A stretch of DNA of 64,000 bases from positions 20,174,917 to 20,238,916 of the forward strand of contig NC_092571.1 of assembly GCF_037975245.1 (NCBI RefSeq), written 5' to 3'. Shown here one piece after another: positions 1 to 41,610 of the stretch (the stretch's first letter is position 1; every line of letters starts with the position of its first letter). Source of the DNA: Apostichopus japonicus. Lineage: Eukaryota; Echinodermata; Holothuroidea; Aspidochirotida; Stichopodidae. The position numbers were made by a program, and so were the translations under genes. The notes under the pieces were generated by a model that made no database searches, had not been told where the DNA came from, and worked only from the letters and a program-made list of their open reading frames with translations.

Positions 1-298
1 AAATGGGTTTTTTTGAGTTTGAAAACATGTACTTTTATCATATGCAAAATGCTCTTTACATAATATAAAGTCGATGATGACGTCAGCCTTTGTTTCAGAT
101 CTTACTGTTATATGATGATTAAGTTAATTTTAATTGTTAGCTTGCATCTAAGATGTACAAGGTCTTTGATTGACGGTCTATGTACTTCTGAAGTAGTTCA
201 GCGAAAGTGATTTAATCTTTACTACTGAATAGTCAAGCATATCGCAAACTTAACACATGCCGTTAATTAGAATTTCTAAAAAACTGCATAGCAATTCT

Positions 299-351
299 TC
301 CCCCACCCACCCACCCACCCACCCACCCACCCATCCCACCCTACCCCACCA
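299..351. repeat. (CCCA)n microsatellite
   Basis: Runs of CCCA/CCCAC repeat about a dozen times. The complementary strand is (GGGT)n, with many G-triplets spaced by one base, a pattern able to form G-quadruplexes. Confidence 0.9.
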
Positions 352-844
352 CCAATTATAACACAATATTTGTAACAGATTTCTAGCCATTACCAAGCAA
401 AAACATCATATAAATATCTGATGTACCGTTTAGACCGAAAAAAATAATTATGGATAGTTACGTCCATCTCTACGGAATAGAAAAATGTTTAAATCAAACT
501 TAATCTTATCAAAACTGTAGCGTTGATTTCTCATATGCATAGGACTGTACACTGTATCTGCAAGCATCATTCTAGATATTAACAATAATAATAATATTAA
601 CAATAATAATTATAAGAAGAAGAAGAAGAACACACATTTGAAAGACATTTTCGGTTGATATAATTACATGAATCCACGCCATTGGTGTGTTTCAGTGACG
701 GGGACGTAGTTTTAATTCAAAGTATATAATGGTCAGTTTGATATGAGCAGTAAAATACTAATACGTTTTAGAAAGTTGTAGTAGTTTATAACTTAAATAA
801 ACCACCCCCACAGATATTTCTTTAGAACTCATATTATTTGTAAC

Positions 845-1217
845 CAGTGGCGTAGGAAGTTACTTTTGAGTGGGGGGGCTGAAGACTGATGGCCGGCCTG
901 GGGGAGGGGTCTAAGGGGAGGGGGTGTCCCCCTCCCCTTTAGTTTTTTTTGCATTTCCAGGTGGCCTCAGATGCAATTTGGTGCAATATAGCACACTTCA
1001 ACACCCACTCCATTTTGTAAACTTAATTTTGTATTTTCACCTGGCCTTAGATGCAATTTGGTGCTCCAAATGAGATTTTTTTCCTCATTTGGAAATGAAA
1101 AGGGGTTTTTTGATTTGCGAAGTGGGGGGGGGGCGGAATGATACTTCCGCCCCTCCACATTTTTCACTGGGGGGGGGCTGGCGCCCCCCCCCAGCCCCCC
1201 CGGTTCCTACGCCCTTG
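845..1217. mobile_element. hAT-type MITE with perfect 8-bp target duplication
   Basis: The left end reads CAGTGGCGTAGGAAG and the right end, reverse-complemented, CAAGGGCGTAGGAACC, giving imperfect terminal inverted repeats. The element is flanked on both sides by TTTGTAAC (837-844 and 1218-1225). Eight-base duplications with CAG-GGCG ends are typical of hAT transposons. The 373-bp body is G/C-run rich, includes an internal duplication around AGATGCAATTTGGTGC, and encodes no transposase. Confidence 0.88.
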
Positions 1218-3186
1218 TTTGTAACATAATATACGGCATTTTGGCTATATACAGAGATGATTTTTGGTTTGGCAAAATGATACATAACGGTGTATTCATA
1301 CAGATTAAGTTTTAACGATTTTTAAAACACTTTTTGACATTTAGAGGACACTTTCCTCATTCTAAAAATGCGAAGCTTGTAGTGTCTACAAACGAAAACT
1401 TTGGCAGCCGTGACGCAGATACTTTCGGCATGCAGAAAGGAGCCATAAAGTTGGGATCATTATTCTGCTAATTATAATACAACTCTATACTTTACTCTCA
1501 TATCGTGCTCATTCGCTCCCAGAAACTGAAACTGAAAAAGAAAGGAATTTGCTGGATGTTTGTTGCGTTCAAAATGAAATATTGGAAGCGTTTTGATTGC
1601 GGATATTTCTTTCAAAACAGCACAATGCTTACTACGTACAGTACCTGCTTCACAAGTGTGCCATATGAATTTATTTTAGACTACTAACTCGGAATCCAGT
1701 CAATCAGATACTTAGTCTCGCCGGATGGGTAATGAATCGTACATGTTTCATCACCCAGTGCCACCCCACCCCACCTCGTTCTTTTTGCCCCTCCCCCCTC
1801 GCCATATCTCTCTCTCTCTTCCTCGCTTATCTGATACCCCATGACCCTGTCTATTGATAAACCCGCATACTAAAGCATGACCTATACATGCCCTAATGGG
1901 ATATATATATATACTAATGATAAATACCATTAGCTGTTGAATATATACAGCCACTAGACATATATCATCGGAAAAAAGGATTTGATCGAAATCGGCTATT
2001 CCAATATAAATGCTGCCCCTCCCCATCCCCTCCCTTCCTTCCCTCCCTCCCTCCCCACCCCAGAATTACATACCCATCGAAAGTATCCTCCTGTTTGCAA
2101 AATGATTGATGTGTTATGTTGCTGGAAGTATACAAGTTCTTCATAGAAGTGCCCAATTTTGATTTTATTACGATGAGGCAAATATTAATCTCATGTGTTT
2201 CTCTGACGTCTCGCTTTTTAAAGTTTTCCTACAAATTATATAGAACATGAAAACCAATTGCAAACCACTTCTCCGGAAAGAAAATTGTGCTGAACTAATT
2301 AAAATTCATGAAAAGAAATTCCCCATAGGAAGAAAAAAAAAACAAATCAATGAAAAAGAAAGCCCTTTATAATAAAACGAACCGAAAAAAAAATTAATAA
2401 AGTTACTCTCTACTGGTTAAGTGTATATTAACCTCACCACCCCCGCGCCTCCCCATTCCCCTCTATGTAAAGAACAGAGATATAGGTTGATAGTTGTAAT
2501 CATAAAAAAAATATGTTTTTAAAGACCATTGCACAATCTACAACGTAAAATATAACAAAATATACATAGACTCGACAACAGCGTCTAATCTAGTCGAAAG
2601 AATCTCATGGAAAACAGAATTAAGTTTAAAATATGTACTACAAATTCCACAGACGTATGTAGAGGCAGGGGTGGGGAAGCTAGAATAGTTTTTGTACAAG
2701 CTATAAGAAAATAGTACAAGCTAAGAAAAGATTGCCTGAGAATTGAATGGCTACTCATTACCTTCCAGTGGGAATGAAATAATTGCGCCTGCTTGCACAT
2801 ATTGCCAGCAAAACTCAAACAGAACATGAAGAGGGGGAGGGGGGGGGTGGAGGGAAAGGGGCCCTTCCATAGATAACCCACCGTCGCTTCGATCCGGACA
2901 AATATAAATCTTAAAAACAATATACTCATTGAAACCATTGACAAGCAAGACAGGAAATTGTCAACAAATTCTGAATCGAAGGTGTTTGTGTTGTTACTGT
3001 GCAGGCCCTAGTTACTGTTGTAAGAAAAAGAGGTGTTGGTTAGGTGAAACACAAAAGTTATAGGCTATGTACTGTTAATTTCTCATGACGGTGGAAACCT
3101 ATCGCTTCAGAAAGAAACCAGAGCGAGACATTCCAATATGTCGTCACGGTTACCATACTAACCCCATTCCCGCTCATGTATATAAT

Positions 3187-3319
3187 CTTACATTATATTT
3201 TCACGGTAGTATATTACGCCTAACCAATCTCTTACATTAGATTTGCACGGTAGTATATTACGCCTAACTAAACTCTTACATTAGATTTGCACGGTAGTAT
3301 ATAACGTCTAACCAATCTC
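3187..3319. repeat. 44-bp tandem repeat, three copies
   Basis: Three consecutive units begin CTTACATTA and contain TTGCACGGTAGTATATTACG (first copy TTTTCACGG), starting near 3187, 3231 and 3275. They differ by a few substitutions. Confidence 0.88.
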
Positions 3320-3753
3320 TGACAAATTTGCATCTAAGAGTAATAAACTTATGATATTCTCAGGAAGGTCACATTCCTCATCTTCTGTTCCTTTCTTTAT
3401 TAGATTTATAGATTATGTTTCTCACTTGGAAATGCTGACTCCGCGGCCGGTAAACAAAAGATCTCTTCATAGAAGTCTGATAATTTCGCTCATGGTTTCA
3501 TGACGTCATCGGAGGCAGAAATAAAACCATATCAAATAGACTTAGAGTCATGGTAAGAAGTATGTGTATACCATGTGATCAAAGTTGGTCTCATGGCAGG
3601 AATGCATGAATTATGACGTCATCGTGACGAAATTCAGTTATAGTTCCATTCCGGTTCCAGTGTTTTTCATCGTATAGATACACGGTTGACAAACTAGAGG
3701 ACGTATGACGGTGATATCAATCCTCCTCTTCGACTAATTCGAGCGAATCGCTT

Positions 3754-3759
3754 TTTATT
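3754..3759 (-). terminator. Candidate polyadenylation signal AATAAA
   Basis: AATAAA on the minus strand, twelve bases after the G-alpha stop codon. If used, the 3' untranslated region would be only a few tens of bases long. The window continues AT-rich, so other signals are possible; this one is simply the nearest. Confidence 0.3.
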
Positions 3760-3770
3760 GTCTTCTATGC

Positions 3771-32735
<28,965 letters not shown>

Positions 32736-33216
32736 AAGTCGACAGCCGATTTAGAATTTGAAATAATTTTCAGATAAGATTGTCTCAAAGAGAAAATCAG
32801 TCAAAAAGGTTCAAGTAATAGAAAGTACGATGACCTTGAACTTCCGAAAACATCCATGTTTGATATCGCGTCTTCCTCTTCTTATTCTTCAATTTTCTTT
32901 CTTTCTTTCGCCCCTTGTTATTCTTTCTCTTTATTGAGTTGTTTATGTATTTTGGTTATAACAGGACTCTGTTTCCTGTAGCCGCAGGTTTGAATATCCT
33001 ACAACAACATCTCGACACGACAACATCTGATGGAATACCTTCCGTAATGTGGACTCGCAAGTATCACAGTGGGACATTAATATCACCAAAAATACGGAAC
33101 ATCTTCGTTTAAGTTGACACTGTATATTTTATCAAGTTTGATCGAAACCGAATGAACAGCTGTCCTGGAAGGAAGAGAAAGACCAGAAAATAAGTTATTA
33201 GTTACAATTAAAAACG

Positions 33217-33597
33217 ATATATATATATATATGTATATATATATATTATTGAAAATCGTAATGAGCTGGAAAATCAAGAACAGTGAAAAACTTCCAGCCT
33301 CCACCTGGATTCGAACCCGGACCTCCCGCTCTGTACGCGGACACCTTATCCACTATAGGCTATGGACGCTGATTGTATGTCCAGAGGTTCGAAACCGGTA
33401 AGGAAAGTCGTAATTCCAATGTAGGCGTTTGTCACCTGTATCGAACAATACTAGTTCTGTTTTTGGTGACATATTTTGTCTTACTCTAGAGATCAAACAT
33501 GATGCTAACCAACTCGAAATTATTTGTGATACCTAAAGCCGGATCTCGAGAGAAATACTTTGAACAGACTTTATGTTACTGAAATGGAGGTAAACGA
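33217..33597 (-). mobile_element. tRNA-like SINE (family A), copy 2
   Basis: Minus-strand copy with B box GGTTCGAATCC, tail CACTGTTCTTGATTTTCC and a short (TA)n tract at 33217-33246. The A-box region is mutated (TATAGTGGATAAGGTG). Confidence 0.85.
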
Positions 33598-33617
33598 CAA
33601 AGGCAAATGATATATAA

Positions 33618-33818
33618 TTAAAAATCGTAATGAGTTGGAAAATCCAGAACAGTGAAAAACCTTCCAGCCTCCACCGGGATTCGAACCCGTGCCTCCCGCT
33701 CCGTACGCGGACACCCTAACCAACTAGGCTATGGACGCTGATTGTGTGTCCAGAGGTTCGTAACCGGTAAGGAAGGTCGTAATTCCACTGTAGGTATTTG
33801 TCACCTGTATCGAACAAT
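33618..33818 (-). mobile_element. tRNA-like SINE (family A), copy 3, truncated
   Basis: Second copy in the same orientation immediately next to copy 2. It keeps the tRNA-like part and tail but stops after TATTGTTCGATACAGGTGAC, lacking the 5' end. The pair may derive from one tandem event. Confidence 0.82.
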
Positions 33819-35198
33819 ATATACATATATAATACAAATTCTTTAGACAAATGCAAACCATGCAAATATCGCTATCTTTAAATATACACATCGCGGTGGT
33901 GGTGGTGGTGACGGCGTGTCATGGGACGGAAAGGGGAGGTGTGACAGGTGGAGACAGCTTGTCGATTGAATACCGACGTTCCTACCAAAATAGCGGTGCA
34001 TAAGGAACATTGATATAAAGGTCACGAGAAACTGGTTTGTAAGTGCGTGAAGCGTGCTAAAGTTTTCTTCCTACTGTGTACAGGTTTACCTTGTTTTGAT
34101 CAAAATTACGTTTGTTATATTTTAAGATAGCAATTGATGTATATGCTACGTTTCCAAACAAAATGTCATAACATTTGTTTAGCCTATTTTTCGAGGAGTG
34201 TGAGAGAGAATGAGAGGCTCGCTAATGTTTACATCTGTCAACATGTCATTTTTATCTTTCGATGAATGGATCGGATATCAAGAGGGTTAAAGGTTCTATG
34301 ATATATTAAACCAAAAATTTCATCAGAATATCAACTTTTTTGGTGAGTTTCATTTCATCGAAAGACAGGCAAGAGGAAAAGGTTTTGTCATCTGTCTTAA
34401 CAGTGCAAATGAGTGCTGGGAGAGGCTGATCCGGGCGTATCTTTGACCTGTGAAATGAATTTGATCGTTTGGGGGAAGGGGAGTGGGAAGGGGTGAAAAC
34501 AAACATTACCACAACCAAATTATATGAATATTTCAAGCAATACATATATGTATTATAAAAAGCATACGTTGTTGTAAATGAGAGTTAAAGAACTATATGG
34601 ATAATTAGTTTTCTCACTTTTTGATACATAAAACTACTCTGTTTATAATGCATAACACATAAAGATGTTGTCTTTAGGCAATTGGTAAGAGAATAGAAAA
34701 AAATGGTTACACGAGAATATAATAGTTTACTATCCATACGAATGTTCATTAGTTTTGAGCCTAGATCTACCCCCTCCCATTTCCTCACCCCCCCCCCAAA
34801 AAAAAAAAAACTTCAGATTTTTGGAGTAGAAAATAGGTTCTGCCTGTCCCCTAGAAAAGCATTGCGTTCACCCAGCTACTTAAAAAGGAGGTCAGGCTAC
34901 CCTCCTGGTTGAGCTAAGCCTTGTTATATAGGTCAAAATCTAAATCAATTTTTTCCCATTAAGTTATCCTCTATACAGCTGAGTTAATTCAATGAAGTGA
35001 CTGGACTATGCAACCTTATGCACATATTCAGGTGGTCCTCACATGATACACTCCATGGAATAAACCCAATACTTTTATGTCCTCAAATGACGATTATTAT
35101 TATTATTATTATGTATTATAAATTCTTAAGGACTTAATAGTGTTCAAATGTCATCGAAGGAGGCTCTGTTAATTATTATTTATGTAAAAGTAAGTTGG

Positions 35199-35362
35199 CC
35201 TGTCTGTATTCTGTGTGTGTTTTTGTCCCTTCTGTTACTGTTACTTGTCATTCAGCCTTTGAAGAAGATCCTGCTAGGATCGAAACGTCAAGCCAACTTA
35301 CTTTTACACATTCTCTTACACAGGCTCTCTAGTGGATAAGCAGTTTGCTAACAGTTTTATTT
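35199..35362 (+). mobile_element. Penelope-like retroelement relic with hammerhead-like motif, copy 2
   Basis: Same module as 17880-18146. Here the 3' half of the ribozyme core is intact: GATCCTGCTAGGATC, GAAA, CGTC, with ACGT forming the 2-bp palindromic stem III typical of minimal hammerheads. The 5' core reads TTGAAGA rather than CTGAAGA (C3 to T). Between them copies 1 and 2 preserve every consensus core base. Confidence 0.62.
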
Positions 35363-35486
35363 TAATTATTATTTCTGTCAAAATTACAAGAATATGTTTT
35401 GGTTGAGTTATTTTAATTTATAAAAAGATGAGTTAACCTTAAACTGTTAATCCTACACACTGAGAAACCGACGTGATCTTTAATAA

Positions 35487-35652
35487 GGGGTTAATCAACG
35501 GTCTAACGTGCGTTACTCACAGGATTAATGCACGATCGGGGGATAATGCAAGCGATGCACGAGGGCGGAGCCCGAGTGCATCCAGCGATAGCATTAACAC
35601 CCGGAGTGCATTAATCATGTGAGTAACGCACGCTAGACCGTTGATTAACCCC
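35487..35652. repeat. Nested palindrome, 47-base arms
   Basis: Arm 35487-35533 (GGGGTTAATCAACGGTCTAA...) is the near-perfect reverse complement of 35606-35652 (...TAGACCGTTGATTAACCCC). Inside, 35554-35582 forms a second hairpin, GATGCAC, GGGC, GGA, GCCC, GTGCATC. A partial arm (GTGCGTTACTCACAGGATTA) recurs at 35757-35776. Probably a foldback MITE; no target duplication identified. Confidence 0.85.
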
Positions 35653-36424
35653 GTTCATTCATACACTACCATTTGTGTGGGGGAAAAATCATAAAAAAAA
35701 ACGTTTTGGTTACATATAACCAAAGATTTATTAAAGTGATGCCCCGTAATTTTACCGTGCGTTACTCACAGGATTAACCACGGTCAGCTGACCTGAATGG
35801 ACCAATAGGATTTAGTAATCTTTACTAAGTATGAATGGATAAGCTTTAAAGGATTATTCCAGAGATTTAGCATATAAAGGTTAATACTTTGAGTAATAGC
35901 TATATAGAAACAATACTATAGCACTCCAAACAATTTTCACCGGCATTTTTTTTTTGTCCGACTTGTATACTGTTACATATCAAGACTACAAATTCTGTCT
36001 GAAGTTGTCCTTGTATGTTAAATGCTGAATTAAACCATTGACTGGGAGCGGATGTTAATTACATATCTTTATTGTCTCCTCGGACTCCACAAATCGATAT
36101 ATCCCTTTAAAGCCAGATGACATATCCTACTAGCTCTCTCTCTTTTTCTTTCTTTTTTACTACTATGTTGTGACTTGATCACTCTTCTTGTGAGCATGCC
36201 ACCATGGAATTTAGACTAATCCATTTGCTTGGCTTCCACGGTGCCTTGACAGATGTTGTAAATCTTTGTATCATGTTACACTATATTTAGAATAAAATAT
36301 GTAAAAACCCCACGGGCGTGTACGAGTTCTGAATATATACTCATTTTACGTGTTCACTCCACCATACAGTGTGATGAATAGACTAGCTACCTACAGGCGG
36401 TGAATCATTCATACACGGTTCGTG

Positions 36425-36440
36425 TTTATATATATATAGG

Positions 36441-36510
<70 letters not shown>

Positions 36511-36758
36511 GTTTGATCTCTAGAGTAAGGCAAAATATGTCACCAAAAACAGAACTAGCATTGTTCGATACAGGTGACAAACGCCTACAGTGGAATTACG
36601 ATCTTCCTTACCGGTTTCGAACCTCTGGACATACAATCAGCGTCCATAGCCTAGTGGTTAGGGTGTCCGCGTACAGAGCGGGAGGCCCGTGGTTCGAATC
36701 CCGGTGGAGGCTGAAAGTGTTTTCACTGTTCTTGATTTTCCAGCTCATTACGATTTTC

Positions 36759-36794
<36 letters not shown>

Positions 36795-36910
36795 CCTATC
36801 TGTAGCCTTTATATAGGCTATATATAGATATATAAAGATAGATCTATAGCCTATATATAGCCTATATATATAGTCTATATATATAGCCTATATATATATA
36901 TCTATATATA
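36425..36910 (+). mobile_element. tRNA-like SINE (family A), copy 4, between (TA)n tracts
   Basis: Plus-strand copy at 36508-36762: ATAGCCTAGTGGTTAGGGTG (clear A box), GTGGTTCGAATCCCGGTGG (B box), tail to TTTTCATTTATATA. (TA)n lies on both sides (36425-36507 and 36762-36793), and TATAGCCTATATA repeats continue to about 36910. This copy shows the element's sense orientation best. Confidence 0.87.
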
Positions 36911-38954
36911 TCAATTCGCAGTTGGAATTGAGTACATACATGCTGTTATATAGTTATTTTCTCAAATTATCTTTCATTTCTGACAAATTTTCCTTTCTTA
37001 ATTGACATGAATCCTCCTCCATCTTAACTGAATTGTGCAAACACCGCTTTTCGTCGGTATAACAACGCTTCCATGCACATATCCTATATATTGTTTTCTC
37101 AACAATGTTGTAATATACCTTCATTATCAAAAGTCACAATATTGCTATGCATTTATTACACGCGTACCAGTTGTGCGAAAAACATTTCTTTCTAAAAGAT
37201 AATATTGCAAATATTGCTTGGCAATAGTCAGAGGTGACATGCGCACTGAAAGAATAGTTGAACGGAAGTACCATACTCAAATGTTGGTCCGACTTGTCTT
37301 TCCTAATAAAAGTAATGATTACTAACATGATGATGCCATGGTCACTTGGGTCCATTCAAGTACAGAATCCCTAATTTATCTACAAAATATAGAACCAGCA
37401 GAAACAAAAAAACAAACAAAAACAAAAGAGAGAGAAGAAAATGACAAGTTGTTGACATTTTGTCACACAGATGTTTACAGATACCTCACGAAATATCCAG
37501 TGGCCATTTACAACTTGAGATATCCTACCAAAGTGTCAAGTACCAATGTTGGAGAAGCCTATACACCTCCTCTATGTAATATATCATTCTATATAGATAG
37601 AAATTAGACGCATTGAGCGTGATAACTAAACAAGTGACCTTAGGCTAAAGATGGACGGTACATCACAGCAGCTTGTAAATATTTGCTTTGGCTAAAAAAA
37701 AAAATTGAAGAGGCTACAGGTCTGCATATGCTGTTCACTGAAACAGTCAGTGGTGTATCTAGGACTACAAGTGAAGTATATAATAGAATAAAAAATATAT
37801 AGTATACCGTATAAATAGGCTTATTGTAGTACCAGATGCCGTACCGGGGTTTCAGATGAGACATTTAGCTGATAGCATTATCCATACCGTTGCATTGACT
37901 AAAGTATTGAACGGGTTTTATGTAGAATATTATATATTTGTACTCCGTCGGCAAGTGAGATGTTGTTGTACGGGTTGATTAGAATGGTATATGTGTATGT
38001 ATAGTATTATAGCTTGACGACCGTACACGTATATACGTTATGTGGAATTTTAAAACAACAACAACTACAGGATATAGCCTGCTCATTTCGCTACTATTTA
38101 TAGAACTATATGAGTTGTGTATATACTGGCAAGTTGCCCTCTATATATATAGGCCTACGTATTTTATACTCTTATAATCGAGAACAGGAAATATCCCCAG
38201 GATATATCATCGATATATTGACCGTAAAGGTGTGCTAGAATTATCATTAAATGTGATATCACAATATCAATCACACGTATTTAATATACAATTCACTTTT
38301 GGTACAAAAAAGCGTCCTATTTGTAATAAACTGATCTTAAAAAACAATGTAAATTGGATAGCCACCCGACGTGGATTGCTTTGAGTTAACAGGCCATTCG
38401 GTTTCTTCTGTATGTTTTTGTCTTTCGCGGTCTGGGTTTATACAGGCTTACATGACCAGCCGCTCTGTGTAACCTTTTAAGTTAGGGTTGCACAACATGT
38501 TATTAATGCATGTGATCGTGTTATAAACACAGGGTTATATTAAAGCTTGTAAAACTATACACACATAGTAACATTAACACGCTGTTCGAGCCAGTGGGTG
38601 CATGTTAACACATGTGATAAGTTATTATTATTATTATTATTATATATATATATATACACACACACATACACATATATAGGTTATATATATCCCAGAGTGA
38701 AGGGTCATTTATGCTGCGAGGAAGGGATTGTGTGTTGGCGAGGGAAAAAGAAGGAAGTGATGAAATCGACAACAAAAACAATAACATTTCCTTGCAGACA
38801 AAAACAAAGAAGAAGAAACCACACCCTAAGAAATCATTTAAACAAATTTAAAAAAAAAAAAAAATTAAACAATGGACGGAACTGATATTCAACCAATGAG
38901 AAATGTTGCATCACCTGTTTCCCCACCATAGTAAAACTTAAAATAATATATTAG

Positions 38955-38999
<45 letters not shown>

Positions 39000-40334
39000 A
39001 CTTATCACATGTGACCTTTTTGACCTTTTTCCACAGTAGTATTCTCTGTAGCATGTATTGTTTTATATTCTGATCCAGACCTAAGCTATATCTGTAATTC
39101 CAATCAGGCGGGTTTTTGCGGGTTACTATCACTGTGATCACAATTAAATGACTGCTTCGTCCTGTAAAGAGTGTGCGAAGTGTACACACTAGTGTCAATT
39201 AAATGGCTTTTACTATGAAATACTGCTGTCCTACTGTTTAACTGAATTTGCGTGGAGATTACATATGGTGTTGGATATAGTAAACCAAATATGCACTTGG
39301 CATTATTGCTTGGCTATATATGAAGAAAGGGTCAATTAAATCGTAACTGCAGAAATTGTATTGTCAATTATAGATGGAATTCTGCCGGTATATTCAACGT
39401 TGTAGCGGTATATGACTGAATGTAGGGCATTATGACGACAATCTTATACATGACTGATATTGTCTGGTTTTTATTGTCTTGTATGTATACATAAATAAGA
39501 TGGAATATTTATAATTCTCCTGCACAGGCCTATAATTTTGACAGGCGGTTGATCATCACTGTAGCGGTTTACAAAGCAACGCTATGTTACTGATATAAGA
39601 GTGCGTATATGTGTACACGGTTACTGCATAGGTTGTTAACCAGTTTACAACAACTAAACCTGTATACTATATGGTTGAGAAGTGCCCGTGATTGCTATAG
39701 TATAGGACATCCTCATCAAATGTTTGCTGTTCGGTAAAAAAAAAAAAACCTTTATATAGAAAGAAGGACAGGTTAGTCGGTTTCCGCCAAAGTGGGTGTT
39801 TTGTGTGGTTTGAACTGAGTAATTTATGGTACCTAAGTTAGATCACGAACCTACTTCTGTGTTTTGTATTGTGCGTTTGGGTGTGTGCATGTATGACTCT
39901 ACGACGTAACGTCGCTTGGAAGATATGACGCATACTGGTGTAGCCTACGTTGTGTACCACTCGTGTGTCTTTCCAGGGCGCATAATTATGAAGAATAAAA
40001 AATAGTTTTGAAGCTAATATTGTATATTTTGGACACGGTATTTAATACATACATCATTGAGTAGAAGTAGGTCTTTCATGTTGCTTAACATGAAACGATG
40101 GGGTGACGGTTAAAACATCTCAGATAAAGAAAGAGGTGTTAATATGTACGGAATATTCAACGCCATTGTGTGAGCATTACGTTCTCTTGCAGTGCACGAA
40201 AACAGACCAGACAAACCAGTTTTTTTTTTCTGTTTGGTAACATTACAACAGCACTCGTGGATTTATTTTGCCATGTGATATAATTTCTCTACATGTAAAG
40301 CATTCAGATATTTTACTGTCATGTTAGCCCTATC
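36911..40334. other. Intergenic, no gene seen
   Basis: Contains microsatellites (ATT)n/(TA)n/(CA)n at 38625-38670 and (TA)n at 38958-38996. No splice-bounded coding frame or family motif recognised on either strand. Confidence 0.65.
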
Positions 40335-41010
40335 ACATCTAATACCATCCACTTAGAAAACCATCCCATTTGGCAACATCACATCTATATAGAAAACCAT
40401 CCAAATGATCCCATTATATACCATCGCATCTAGGGCCATCCCATCTAATACCATTCCATACAATACCATCCCATTTTAGCACCATAACATCTAGCACCAT
40501 CCCATCTGATACCACCATATCTTGCACCAATACATCTAGCACCATACCATCTAATACCATCACATCTATAGCATCATCAAATCTAGCATCATCCCATCCG
40601 ACACCATCTAACACCATCCCATATGGCACCATTCCATCAAGCATCATCACATATAACATCATCCCATCTAGCCCCTTCCCATGTAGCACCATCCCATCTA
40701 ACACCATTTAATCTAGTCCCATCCTATGTGGCGCCATTACATCGAACACCATCGCATATAGCCTCATCTCATTAACAGTAGAATCATCACATCAAACAAA
40801 ATCTAACATCATTCAATTTAGCACCATCACATCCAGCATAATAGCATCTAACATCATACCATGTAACACCATCCCATCAAAAACCATCCCGTCCAGCACC
40901 ATCAAATACAGCATCATACCATCAAGCACCATCACGTATAACACCATTAAAGCTATCCCCATCCATGGGACGCCATCACATCTAACACCATCGCATTTAG
41001 CCTCATATCA
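40335..41010. repeat. 15-bp ACCATCCCATCTAGC minisatellite
   Basis: About 675 bases of degenerate units such as CACCATCCCATCTAA and CACCATCACATCTAG. The period near 15 explains a V-L-D-G-M repeat peptide on the minus strand, which is not a real gene. Confidence 0.92.
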
Positions 41011-41369
41011 TGTCGATTACAACCATTGTTGTTGTTTTTTAGAAATACCAAAAATAGCTTAAATATATTGATCTCGATTTAAGCCGATTTTAACTATATT
41101 CAGAAGACCAATCAGCAGATGCCATTTCAATCGTCGTGTATAGCATAGGCACTATGGGACAAACATACCATATCCTATACGCGTATTAATTAGAATATAT
41201 ACAACGTATATAAAACAGCCAATCATATTAGCAGGAACTTGTATACACGTATTAAATCGAATATAAAACGCGTATTATTTCGAATATATGCATGTATTAA
41301 ATCAGCTAATTAAATACGCGCATATATTTCAATTTTGTACGCGTATATATTAATAATAATAATAATAAT

Positions 41370-41610
41370 CAGCAGTTATTTATACGACGCTTAAGCGACC
41401 ACAAATGTGGGAGAAACCCGAAAGGGCTTATTACAACTTACACGTCGGGTAGCTTCCAATTCCACATTTTAACTCAAATTTGGAATCTTTTCAATTTAGA
41501 AAGTCATTTCAGATGGGAAAGCCGTAGATTGCTATTGGATGAAAACCCCACCTTACAACGACCCGGCCGGGAATCGAACCCCGAACCTCCCGGCCACAGC
41601 ACCGGTTAAA
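41370..41610 (-). repeat. tRNA-like SINE (family C), minus strand
   Basis: Reading the minus strand, GGTTCGGGGTTCGATTCCCG is a B box/T-arm followed by GGCCGGGTCGTTGTAAGGTG and TCATCCAATAGCAATCTACG. The head upstream is CCGGTGCTGTGGCCGGGAGG. Unrelated in tail sequence to families A and B. Single copy here. Confidence 0.6.

Larger units (their letters stand above)
1..3770. other. 3' flank of the G-alpha gene, no gene seen
   Basis: No exon-like reading frame with splice sites is recognisable on either strand. It holds a C-rich (CCCA)n run near 299-351, an ATA/AAG-rich run near 578-632, an hAT-type MITE at 845-1217, pyrimidine-rich simple sequence near 1765-2060 and a 44-bp tandem repeat at 3187-3319. 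The remainder is unremarkable AT-rich DNA. Confidence 0.7.
32736..35198. other. 5' flank of the G-alpha gene, no further gene seen
   Basis: Expected to hold the promoter and any 5' untranslated exon, but no TATA or initiator motif stands out. Contains two family A SINEs (33251-33818), a GGT repeat near 33895-33910 and short C/A runs near 34785-34810. Confidence 0.6.

Noticed and set aside
40414-40707. 97-codon minus-strand frame with VLDGM repeats
   Set aside because: Translation of the 15-bp minisatellite.
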